Source: Planctomycetota bacterium
GTDB taxonomy: Bacteria; Planctomycetota; PUPC01; DSUN01
NCBI GenBank assembly: GCA_016872875.1
Contig: VGYW01000501.1
Span: 1-5,823 of the forward strand
Length of the DNA stretch: 5,823 nucleotides
Direction of reading: 5' to 3'
In this document: one piece after another, positions 1 to 5,823 of the stretch
Position numbering within the stretch: position 1 is the first letter of the stretch
Layout of the letters: the number at the start of each line of letters is the position of its first letter
The notes under the pieces: model-generated
What the model saw: the letters and a program-made list of their open reading frames with translations, nothing else
The model's database searches: none
Told to the model about the DNA's origin: nothing
Translations under genes and position numbers: made by a program

Positions 1-2445
1 CCGTTCGCCGACGGCCGGCCGAACGCCCAGGCGCCGGTTGACCGCGGCCTGGCGGCGCTGGACGACCAGACGCTGGTCAGCGCGAACGGCACGAACAAGC
101 TCTTCCTGATCGACATGGCCACCGGCAAGCAGAAGGGTGAGGTAGCGCTACAGGTCCCGCTCACCGGCGGCCTTGCGGTGAACGGCAAGGGCACGGTCTA
201 CGCCGTGAGCGAGAACGCCGTGGGCCGGGTGGACCCAAAGGCCGGGACTTTCACACCGCTGGCCAAGGACTTTGATGAGCCGAAGATGCTGGCCTGCGAC
301 GCGGCGGGCGGCCTGTACGTCTCGCTGCAGGGCAAGACCATGCAGGTGTGGAAACTCGACCCTTCCGGGAGAGTCTTGCAGAAGTTCGGCAAGGCCGGCG
401 GCCGGCCCTCGCTGGGGAAGTTCGATCCCGCCGGGATGCTCAAGCCCTATGCGGTCGCGGTGGACAGGAATGGCCGCCTCTGGGTCTGCGAGGACGACCC
501 CAAGCCCAAGCGCTACTCGGTATGGAGCCCCGACGGCAAGCTCTACAAGGAGTTCTTCGGCTCGATGCCTTATTCGACCGCGGGCTACTTCGATCCCAAG
601 GAGCCGGAGAAGTTCTACGCTTACAACGTCCGCTACATCGTTGACTACGACAAGGGCACCTGGTACCCCGACGCCACCATCCTGCGCACGCGCAAGGAGG
701 AAGGGGTCGAGTTCTGGGAGTCCGACTACCACAGTGGCGGCACAGTGGTGATGCGCGACGGCCACAAGTTCCTGCTGGTCACTAACGGCTGGCAGGGAAG
801 GTCGCTCTACGAAGAGGTCGGCGGGTCCTGGGTGCCGCGCATGTCCTGCCCCAACGAAGCGAAGACGTCGGAGTGGCTCGACGCCAACAGCGACGGCAAG
901 GTCCAGGCCGAAGAGAATACGCCGTGCCTCTCCCTGGTCAGCAAGGGGCGTCAGGTCGCGATCGACGGCCGCCTGAACCTCTATTCCTACGTGGGCGACA
1001 CGTGGCTCGAACCCTGCGGGCCGGAGAGGAGGACCAAGCCGTTCGACATCATCCGGCTGGACTTCCTCGGGTTTGGGCCCAAGGGCGAGTTGCGCTACGC
1101 CGACAAGGCCAGGGTCGTGGCGCACGAAGCGGAAGGAGGGGCGTTCAACGGGGTCTGCGCCGACGACGACGGCTCCACCTACGCCCTGCTCTCCGGCGGG
1201 CTGCTGGCGCGCGGCGAGCGGGCGCAGAGCAGCGGCGCCCGCATCGCGAAGTACGGGCCTGACGGCAAGGAGGTCTGGCGCTACGCCAACGTCCACTGCG
1301 GCTTCGCCTGGACGTCCTCCACCTACACGCCGGGCTTCGTGGCCGCAGCCTTCCGGATGAGCTCGGCGCAGCATCCCGACCTGCTGCCGGTCACGGGCTA
1401 CTACGGCCAGTACTTCCTGCTCGATAAACAGACCGGCCTGTTCGTGGATGCCCTCTGCCAGGACCAGCGCTCGGCTTATACCATGGGCCACACCATGGTG
1501 CTGACCGAGAACTTCAACGGCAACATCTACAAGCACCCGAAGACCGGCAAGACCTACTTCACCGGCGGCGACTGCGACTGCCGCATCTGGGAACTGACCG
1601 GGCTGGACAGCATCAAACGCGCGACGGTCAAGATCGCCGTGGACGGCGGGATGGTCGCGCATGCCGCTAAGAACAGCGAGCAGAACAAGCGGGCCGCGCT
1701 GGCAATGCAGGCCAAGTATGCCGGCGGCCGCAACGCGGCCGTGCTCAAGCGGCTCACGAACCCCGCGGTGGACGGCAAGGACGCTGAATGGCAGGGTGTG
1801 GCCCCGCTGCCGATCGGCGACGACAAGTCCAAGCCCGCCCAGGTCCAGCTCGGGTATGACGACCAGAGCCTCTATGCCCGGTTCGAGGTCCAGTCGGCCG
1901 TGCCGTTCCTCAACACGCCGACCGACTTCAAGCTGCTCTTCAAGAGCGGCAGCGCCCTGGAACTGTGCCTGACGCCGAAGCTCGACGAGCGCAAGGTGGG
2001 CCCCAACAACCGGCACCCGATGGAGGTGGGCGACCTGCGCGTGCTGATCGCGCGCACCAGGGACGGCAAGCTGATCGCCACCCGCTACCGCCCGAAGGTC
2101 GAGGCCAAGGAGAAGCCGCTGGCGGCGTTCTTCGAGACGCCGGCCGCCGGCCGCGAGGATTTTGACGAGATCGCCGAGTGGAGCGGCCTGCCGATGCACT
2201 ACCGCGAGATCAAGGGCGGCTACGTCGTGGAAGTGGCGGTGCCCTGGGCCGGCACGGCCATCAAGCCGGCGAAGGACACGAAGTTCCTGCTTGATGCCGG
2301 CGTGATCTACGGCAACGAAGGGGGCAACCGCAACGCCACCCGCGCCATGTGGTCCGACCGCACCCCTGAGCTCGGCGTCAACAACGACATCCCGACCGAG
2401 TGTCGCCTCCATCCCAACGGATGGGGACTGGTCGCGATGGAATGA
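1..2445 (+). CDS. Beta-propeller (NHL/PQQ-like) protein with EF-hand loop and C-terminal CBM9-like domain, 5' partial
   Basis: Frame 1 is open from the first base to a TGA at 2443-2445, giving 814 residues. The ATG at 115 is internal, because coding-like sequence (LAALDDQTLVSANGTNKLFL) precedes it, so the true start and any signal peptide lie upstream. Residues about 15-545 are blade-like repeats; the clearest is PYAVAVDRNGRLWV (149-162) followed by YSVWSPDGKLYKEFFG, an NHL-type pattern. A canonical EF-hand loop, DANSDGKVQAEE, sits at residues 294-305. The propeller part ends near GDCDCRIWELTG (about 523-534). A charged, alanine-rich linker follows. Residues about 590-814 match the CBM9/DOMON-like fold: they open with VDGKDAEW, carry SLYARFEV and LLFKSGSALEL, and end with the hallmark GGYVVEVAVPW. 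No catalytic motif is visible. The likely role is extracellular or periplasmic sugar binding or a scaffold; an uncharacterised enzymatic propeller is also possible. The reading frame is very secure, the function moderately so. Confidence 0.93.
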   Translation, partial: PFADGRPNAQAPVDRGLAALDDQTLVSANGTNKLFLIDMATGKQKGEVALQVPLTGGLAVNGKGTVYAVSENAVGRVDPKAGTFTPLAKDFDEPKMLACDAAGGLYVSLQGKTMQVWKLDPSGRVLQKFGKAGGRPSLGKFDPAGMLKPYAVAVDRNGRLWVCEDDPKPKRYSVWSPDGKLYKEFFGSMPYSTAGYFDPKEPEKFYAYNVRYIVDYDKGTWYPDATILRTRKEEGVEFWESDYHSGGTVVMRDGHKFLLVTNGWQGRSLYEEVGGSWVPRMSCPNEAKTSEWLDANSDGKVQAEENTPCLSLVSKGRQVAIDGRLNLYSYVGDTWLEPCGPERRTKPFDIIRLDFLGFGPKGELRYADKARVVAHEAEGGAFNGVCADDDGSTYALLSGGLLARGERAQSSGARIAKYGPDGKEVWRYANVHCGFAWTSSTYTPGFVAAAFRMSSAQHPDLLPVTGYYGQYFLLDKQTGLFVDALCQDQRSAYTMGHTMVLTENFNGNIYKHPKTGKTYFTGGDCDCRIWELTGLDSIKRATVKIAVDGGMVAHAAKNSEQNKRAALAMQAKYAGGRNAAVLKRLTNPAVDGKDAEWQGVAPLPIGDDKSKPAQVQLGYDDQSLYARFEVQSAVPFLNTPTDFKLLFKSGSALELCLTPKLDERKVGPNNRHPMEVGDLRVLIARTRDGKLIATRYRPKVEAKEKPLAAFFETPAAGREDFDEIAEWSGLPMHYREIKGGYVVEVAVPWAGTAIKPAKDTKFLLDAGVIYGNEGGNRNATRAMWSDRTPELGVNNDIPTECRLHPNGWGLVAME
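880..915 (+). other. EF-hand calcium-binding loop encoded within the propeller
   Basis: The twelve codons encode DANSDGKVQAEE. This fits the EF-hand loop consensus exactly: Asp at 1, Asn at 3, Asp at 5, Gly at 6, hydrophobic Val at 8 and Glu at 12. A Trp-Leu pair just precedes it. Only one loop is seen, so this resembles the single-loop calcium sites of secreted bacterial proteins rather than a paired EF-hand domain. Calcium binding is inferred from the motif. Confidence 0.7.
1768..2442 (+). other. CBM9/DOMON-like carbohydrate-binding domain (C-terminal domain of the first gene)
   Basis: About 225 residues run from VDGKDAEW to the C-terminus. CBM9-like domains typically open with a DGxxxEW-type strand, have an LYxxxxV strand soon after, and contain a GYxxExxxPW motif. 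All three are present here (VDGKDAEW, SLYARFEV, GGYVVEVAVPW). The LLFKSGSALEL segment and the late AMWSDRTPELGVNND stretch resemble planctomycete-type versions of this domain. Ligand-binding aromatics cannot be assigned without a structure. Confidence 0.7.
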
Positions 2446-2530
2446 GAGAACGCGGAGGAAACGGACAGAGCAGTCGTGGTCAATCTCTTTGCACGCTGGT
2501 TCCAGGAGACACAGCCGGCAACGGGTCATC

Positions 2531-2536
2531 AGGAGG
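2531..2536 (+). promoter_or_regulatory. Consensus Shine-Dalgarno AGGAGG before the GTG at 2544
   Basis: AGGAGG is an exact match to the anti-16S consensus and lies 7 bases before the GTG at 2544. It overlaps the last codons of the frame ending at the TAA 2539-2541. This stop-then-start layout (GGAGGAGTAACCGTG) is typical of translationally coupled genes. It is the strongest reason to think a gene starts, or once started, here. Confidence 0.55.
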
Positions 2537-2543
2537 AGTAACC

Positions 2544-2760
2544 GTGCATCGTCAAACGTGGTCTCAGTTGGTGGCGACATCGCTGGCGTTGTCGGTTGGG
2601 GCAGCGATATCGGTTATCCTAAGGCCACGCTCCCCGATGGGATGAGAAAGAAGTGGAGGTCAACATGCCGGACTACGGCAAGGTGGCGTTCCCCGTCGCG
2701 CAGGCGGGTTCGTACTATGAGGTGCGAGAAGGGAACAAGACTGCGCGACCGGTGAAGTGA
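2544..2760 (+). pseudogene. Probable frameshifted or decayed small secreted-protein gene
   Basis: From the GTG at 2544 the frame reads MHRQTWSQLVATSLALSV, a signal-peptide-like start with Arg and a long hydrophobic core, but it stops at 2643-2645 after 33 residues. Protein-like sequence then appears in the next frame (GSDIGYPKATLPDG, about 2600-2640) and then in a third (DEKEVEVNMPDYGKVAFP through GSYYEVREGNKTARPVK), ending at the TGA 2758-2760. The two switches fall at G runs, GGGG at 2598-2601 and GGG at 2638-2640. Adding one G to each run would give a continuous frame of 72 residues. The third segment can also stand alone as a 31-residue ORF (ATG 2665) with GGAGG at 2655-2659. I do not recognise the family. 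Alternatives are homopolymer sequencing errors in a live gene, an internal-deletion scar of a larger gene, or two independent small ORFs. Confidence 0.4.
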
Positions 2761-2840
2761 TGCATGTCTTGCCCTCCGTCTGGGCGCATGCTGAGAACTG
2801 CCCGGAGTTCGAATTCCCAGGCGAGTGACGTCGCCGTACG

Positions 2841-2846
2841 AGGGAG
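2841..2846 (+). promoter_or_regulatory. Ribosome-binding site that fixes the start at 2854
   Basis: AGGGAG lies 7 bases before the ATG at 2854. The in-frame ATG at 2764, 30 codons upstream, has no comparable site and would add a low-complexity leader before the signal peptide. The later start is therefore chosen. Confidence 0.7.
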
Positions 2847-2853
2847 ACCTGCC

Positions 2854-4269
2854 ATGAGCCGACACACCCGCTGCCTCGCGGTGCTTGCCGCGCTCTCGCT
2901 CATCGCCCAAGGCGGCGCACAAGCCCGAGGAGCGACTCCCACAAGTGCCCCGCCAGTCCCCGGCCGCTCGCGCTACCTGTTGCTCGACAGCCGACTCATT
3001 GATCGGCTCGGCAACGCTCGCCTCGCCCTCGGCACCATCAAGAAGCATCCGGCCAATCCACTGTTCCGCGAGGACAAGCCGTGGGAGCCGAGGTTCGACA
3101 ACCTGTACGCCAACGTGCTCTACGAGGAAGAGGACAGGCTGTACAAGTGCTGGTACAGCCCGTTCATCCGCGATTCGCTGGTGAGCAAGACTCCACGCGA
3201 ACGGCGCCCAGAGGTCCGTTACCACGACGAGCAGCGCGAGATGGGGGTCTGTTACGCCATCTCCCGGGACGGGCTGAAGTGGGAGAAGCCTGAACTGGGA
3301 GTGGTGGAGTTCGAGGGAAGCAAGGCGAACAATCTGGTGGTTCGCAAGACGCACGGGGCAGGAGTCTTCAAGGACCCCCACGAGACGAACCCCGATCGCC
3401 GATACAAGATGTTCTACCGCATGGCCGTTCGATTCTCCCCCGATGGCCTGCGTTGGACGGATACGGTGCCCTGCCGGGAAATTGATGCTCCCGGCGATAC
3501 CTACAACAACGCCTTCTGGGCACCGGAGCTGAACAAGTACGTCGGCATGACCCGCCTCAGAGACGGCCAGCGGACAGTCGGCCGCACCGAGAGCACGGAT
3601 TTTGTGAAATGGACCCAGGCGGTCGAAGTGCTGCGCGGCGACCCGCGGCGCCAGACCTACGCGATGCCCGTGTTCCGCTATGCGGATGTCTATCTTGGCC
3701 TGGTGATGATCCTCCGTGGTGGCGGGGAGGATCGCGTGCATTGCGAGCTTGCCTGGAGTGCCGACACGCAGCGCTGGGAGCGGATCGAGCCAGGCAAGGC
3801 TCTGATCCCAAACGCTGATACCGAGGGCGGGTATGATTGGGGATGCGTCTACGCCGCTGCCGTCCCCGTCGTGCGTGACGGGGAAATCCGCCTCTACTAC
3901 GGCGGCTCCAACGGCAAACACTCCGGTTGGCGCGACGGGTTCTTCTGCCTGGCGACACTGCGTCCCGATGGCTTTGCCGGCTACGAGCCTGTCGATCCGG
4001 CCAGCCCCGCCACGATCGTGACCCGGCCGGTGGCGTACCCGGGCAAGCCCCTGCATATCACTGCTGATGCAACTGGGGGCTCGGTGCGTATCGCCCTATT
4101 GGATGCCGAAGGCAAACTGCTGGCGGCCAGCGAGCCGATCTCGGGCGACGTAACCGACCGGCCGGTCAGCTTGCCTCAGGATGTGATGGCCGCGCACACC
4201 GGCAAGGGCGTGCGTCTCAGGATCGAGATGATGCGGGCGAAGGTGTACGCTTTCTCCTTCGCAGACTGA
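2854..4269 (+). CDS. Secreted GH32/GH43-like five-bladed beta-propeller protein, putative glycosidase
   Basis: The protein has 471 residues. The start at 2854 is supported by its Shine-Dalgarno site and by an immediate signal peptide: basic SRHTR, hydrophobic core LAVLAALSLIA, and likely cleavage after AQA at residue 24. The mature part has repeated blade motifs typical of the GH32/43/68-like propeller superfamily: KKHPANPLF (63-71), LYANVLYEEEDRLYKCWYS (84-102), YAISRDGLKWE (134-144), FKDPHETNPDRRYKMFY (172-188), FSPDGLRWT (204-212), LAWSADTQRWE (309-319) and IRLYYGGSNGKH (355-366). Asp174 in the KDP triplet is a candidate for the conserved middle-blade acid. After GFFCLATLRPDGFAGYEP, a C-terminal beta-sandwich (about 390-471) ends in KGVRLRIEMMRAKVYAFSF, as in planctomycete homologues. 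It probably hydrolyses or binds a glycoside outside the cytoplasm. The exact family, substrate and full catalytic triad cannot be fixed by eye, and a non-catalytic member is possible. Confidence 0.92.
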   Translation: MSRHTRCLAVLAALSLIAQGGAQARGATPTSAPPVPGRSRYLLLDSRLIDRLGNARLALGTIKKHPANPLFREDKPWEPRFDNLYANVLYEEEDRLYKCWYSPFIRDSLVSKTPRERRPEVRYHDEQREMGVCYAISRDGLKWEKPELGVVEFEGSKANNLVVRKTHGAGVFKDPHETNPDRRYKMFYRMAVRFSPDGLRWTDTVPCREIDAPGDTYNNAFWAPELNKYVGMTRLRDGQRTVGRTESTDFVKWTQAVEVLRGDPRRQTYAMPVFRYADVYLGLVMILRGGGEDRVHCELAWSADTQRWERIEPGKALIPNADTEGGYDWGCVYAAAVPVVRDGEIRLYYGGSNGKHSGWRDGFFCLATLRPDGFAGYEPVDPASPATIVTRPVAYPGKPLHITADATGGSVRIALLDAEGKLLAASEPISGDVTDRPVSLPQDVMAAHTGKGVRLRIEMMRAKVYAFSFAD

Positions 4270-4407
4270 GCCCCGGCCGTCAATAGTAGTCGTCGAGGTC
4301 GGCGACGCGCAGCGCCTCTGCTTCTGTGGCATCGCGGAGGACAGGGTCTTGCGCGCGTTTGCAGAACGAATAGACTTCTGGTGTCTCTTCCGCGCTAGGA
4401 GACCAGG
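4270..4407 (+). other. 138-bp spacer before the DUF4838 gene
   Basis: No gene is seen on the + strand. No GC-rich stem followed by a T tract is present after the stop at 4267-4269, so no intrinsic terminator is called. On the minus strand one frame is open from 4429 down to a TGA at 4282-4280 and ends in a plausible tail (EALRVADLDDYY). It has no ATG, GTG or TTG and overlaps the next gene's start. The last 30 bases form the possible regulatory hairpin listed separately. Confidence 0.5.
4378..4406 (+). promoter_or_regulatory. Possible hairpin burying the ribosome-binding site of the DUF4838 gene
   Basis: The Shine-Dalgarno AGGAG (4397-4401) is 6 bases before the ATG at 4408. The whole site can pair with upstream GTCTCTT: 4383-4389 pairs with 4397-4403, seven pairs including one G-U, around a 7-base loop. 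After a 2-base bulge (4381-4382), CTG 4378-4380 pairs with CAG 4404-4406. In RNA this would hide the site and could lower or gate translation. Pairing was traced by hand, with no energy calculation. The Shine-Dalgarno itself is secure; the regulatory role is inferred. Confidence 0.4.
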
Positions 4408-5823
4408 ATGAACGCCAGCTTGCCGGCTTTCACGGTCGTCGGGGCATTTCTGGCCGGCGCCGCCCAGGGCGGTGGCCTGACCCTCGCCGCGCGGGGCCAG
4501 CCCGCGGTCTACACCATCGTGGCGCCCGCGGCCGGCTCGCCCTCCCAACGTCACGCGGCCGAGGAACTCCAGGCATTCATCGAGCGCCTGACCGGCGTGC
4601 GGTTGCCAATCGCCGCGGATGATGCGCCGCTGCCCGAGCGCGCCATCCTGCTCGGCGCCACCCGCCACACCGCGGCAGTGCTCGGAAAGGCCCCCGACCT
4701 CGCCGCCCTGGGCGACGACGGCTTCCGACTCGTCACCCGCCCGCCACACCTCCTCATCCTCGGCGGCCCAGTGCGCGGCACGCTCTACGGCGTCTACGAG
4801 GTCCTCGAACGCTTCGGCGGATGCCGATGGTACGCCTCCTGGCACAGCGTGGTCCCACGGCTCGAGGCCCTCGCCGTGCCCGCGCTCGACGAGACGCAGA
4901 GGCCCGCCTTCGCCATGCGCGAGCCGTTCTGGTTCGACTTCTTCGACGGCGGCCTGGCGGCGCGCAACAAGGCGAACGGCAACGCGATGCGGCTCGAGGA
5001 GAAGCACGGCGGCAAAATCCGCTTCGGGGCCGGCCTCTTCGTCCACACCTTCGAAGCCCTCTGTCCGCCTGGGGAGTTCTTCGCCGCCCATCCCGAGTAC
5101 TTCAGCGAGATCAACGGCCGAAGGGTCAAAGACCACTCCCAGCTCTGCCTCACCAATCCCAACGTGGTGCGCATCGTCACGGAGCGCCTGCTGGCCCGCA
5201 TCCGCAAGGACCCGACCGCCAGGCTCTACAGCGTGAGCCAGAACGACTGGCACAACTTCTGCACGTGCCCGAACTGCAAGGCGGTGGACGAACGCGAGGG
5301 CTCGCACGCCGGCACGATGATCGCCTTCGTAAACCAGGTGGCCGAGGCCGTCGAGAAGGAGTTCCCCGACGCCTGGATCGAAACCCTCGCCTATCAGTAC
5401 ACCCGCAAGCCGCCGAAGACCGTGCGCCCGCGCCGCAATGTCGTGCCGCGGCTGTGTACCATCGAGTGCGACTTCGCCCTGCCCCTCGACCGCAGCACGT
5501 TCGAGGAGAACCGCAAGTTCGTCGAGGAAATCCGCGGCTGGAGCGCCATGACCGACAAGCTCTACATCTGGGACTACACGACGAACTTCCGCAACTACAC
5601 GGCCCCCTTCCCGAACGTCCTGGCGCTTCAGGACAACGTGCGCTTCTTCCGGGACAACCGCGTGGTCGGGCTCTTCGAGCAGGGCGCCTACCAGGGCCGC
5701 CACGCCGACTTCGCGGAGCTGAAGGCCTGGCTGCTCGCCAAGTGGCTGTGGAACCCCGACCTTCCCGCGGACCCGCTGCTGAAGGACTTCTTCGAGGGCT
5801 ACTACGGCGCGGCCGCCCCATTC
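4408..5823 (+). CDS. DUF4838 domain protein with GH20/GH67-type N-terminal domain, 3' partial
   Basis: The ATG at 4408 is the first start after an in-frame TAG at 4396-4398 and has AGGAG 6 bases upstream. The frame stays open to the window end (472 codons), so the C-terminus is missing. Residues 5-21 (LPAFTVVGAFLAGAAQG) are a hydrophobic leader suggesting export, though it lacks the usual basic residue. Residues about 45-150 resemble the alpha/beta domain preceding the barrel in GH20 and GH67 enzymes: SQRHAAEELQAFIERLTGVRLPI, AILLGATRH, then GTLYGVYEVLERFGGCRWYA. From about 185 onward the sequence is DUF4838-like: AAHPEYFSEINGRRV, CLTNPNVV, SVSQNDWHNFCTCPNCKAVD (276-294), an FVNQVAEAVEKEFPDAWIETLAYQYT segment and CTIECDFALPL. 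The CxCxxC cysteines are 285, 287 and 290. The family is generally regarded as glycosidase-like and occurs in polysaccharide-degrading bacteria; the reaction and substrate are unknown. It is the third carbohydrate-related gene in a row. Confidence 0.92.
   Translation, partial: MNASLPAFTVVGAFLAGAAQGGGLTLAARGQPAVYTIVAPAAGSPSQRHAAEELQAFIERLTGVRLPIAADDAPLPERAILLGATRHTAAVLGKAPDLAALGDDGFRLVTRPPHLLILGGPVRGTLYGVYEVLERFGGCRWYASWHSVVPRLEALAVPALDETQRPAFAMREPFWFDFFDGGLAARNKANGNAMRLEEKHGGKIRFGAGLFVHTFEALCPPGEFFAAHPEYFSEINGRRVKDHSQLCLTNPNVVRIVTERLLARIRKDPTARLYSVSQNDWHNFCTCPNCKAVDEREGSHAGTMIAFVNQVAEAVEKEFPDAWIETLAYQYTRKPPKTVRPRRNVVPRLCTIECDFALPLDRSTFEENRKFVEEIRGWSAMTDKLYIWDYTTNFRNYTAPFPNVLALQDNVRFFRDNRVVGLFEQGAYQGRHADFAELKAWLLAKWLWNPDLPADPLLKDFFEGYYGAAAPF

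Larger units (their letters stand above)
2446..2853 (+). other. 408-bp gap between large genes, with remnants of coding sequence
   Basis: There is no intact recognisable gene here. Directly after the first gene's stop, the same frame stays open to a TAA at 2539-2541 and reads rather protein-like (RAVVVNLFARWFQETQP) but has no well-placed start. A perfect AGGAGG (2531-2536) overlaps the end of that frame and leads into a GTG at 2544, where a probable broken gene begins and runs to 2760. The last 93 bases contain a 6-bp inverted repeat with one G-T pair (2780-2785 with 2800-2805, 14-base loop, no T tract) and a 5-bp one (2820-2824 with 2831-2835). Neither is a convincing terminator. The ribosome-binding site of the next gene lies at 2841-2846. 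Confidence 0.6.

Noticed and set aside
1480..1498. Direct repeat of ACCATGG, and CACAGTGG repeated at 730-748
   Set aside because: Short repeats within a solid coding frame, explained by repeated Thr-Met and similar codons; no sign of a mobile element or array.
148..2580. Minus-strand open frame of 810 codons opposite the first gene
   Set aside because: It mirrors a well-supported gene. Its composition (Ala, Val, Arg, Leu, His and Gly rich, no domains) is typical of the complement of GC-rich codons, and it has no matching family features.
2780..2805. Inverted repeat CTGGGC and GCCCGG as a terminator
   Set aside because: Six pairs including a G-T, a 14-base loop and no T tract. It lies upstream of a start rather than just after a stop of a large gene.
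2764..2853. Upstream ATG extending the GH32/43-like protein by 30 residues
   Set aside because: No ribosome-binding site, a composition unlike a leader, and it would bury the signal peptide. The ATG at 2854 has AGGGAG at good spacing.
2614..4056. Minus-strand open frame of 480 codons opposite the GH32/43-like gene
   Set aside because: Low-complexity antisense shadow. The + strand gene has a signal peptide, a ribosome-binding site and recognisable blade motifs.
4349..4376. Possible sigma-70 promoter TTGCGC, 16 bases, TAGACT before the DUF4838 gene
   Set aside because: Only 3 of 6 and 4 of 6 consensus bases match, and promoter consensus is unreliable in GC-rich phyla.
4096..5703. Minus-strand open frame of 535 codons spanning the spacer and the DUF4838 gene
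   Set aside because: It crosses two real + strand genes and their spacer. Its Glu, Val, Ala and Gly rich composition reflects reverse-read codons. The + strand frame has clear DUF4838 motifs.

Overview
The window is GC-rich bacterial DNA with three large genes, all on the + strand. Both outer genes run off the window ends. All three products look like exported or cell-surface carbohydrate-handling proteins of the kind abundant in Planctomycetota and related lineages (Lentisphaerota, Verrucomicrobiota, Hydrogenedentota, Armatimonadota). The phylum is inferred from the family mix and base composition, because no taxonomic marker gene is present. A sugar-degrading, probably environmental heterotroph is the best reading.

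Layout. Positions 1-2445 hold the 3' part of a large gene: an NHL/PQQ-like beta-propeller with an embedded EF-hand calcium loop, a helical linker, and a C-terminal CBM9/DOMON-like carbohydrate-binding domain. Positions 2446-2853 (408 bp) hold no intact recognisable gene. They do contain a perfect Shine-Dalgarno site, a GTG start with a signal-peptide-like reading, and coding-like stretches that change frame at two G runs. This is best explained as a decayed or frameshifted small gene (2544-2760). Positions 2854-4269 encode a complete 471-residue secreted protein related to the five-bladed-propeller glycosidases (GH32/GH43/GH68-like), with a C-terminal beta-sandwich. Positions 4270-4407 are a 138-bp spacer whose last 30 bases can fold into a hairpin that buries the next ribosome-binding site. 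Positions 4408-5823 encode the first 472 residues of a DUF4838 protein with a GH20/GH67-type N-terminal alpha/beta domain. This gene has no stop inside the window.

Working together. Sugar binding and a propeller scaffold, a predicted glycosidase-like propeller, and a glycosidase-like DUF4838 protein side by side suggest a polysaccharide or glycoside utilisation locus. None of the three substrates can be read from the sequence. The gaps of 408 and 138 bp are wide for a tight operon, so separate promoters are possible. No RNA gene, CRISPR array, insertion sequence or convincing rho-independent terminator was seen. I did not find a clear new biological system. The most unusual items are the broken small gene, the possible SD-sequestering hairpin, and the EF-hand loop within the propeller.
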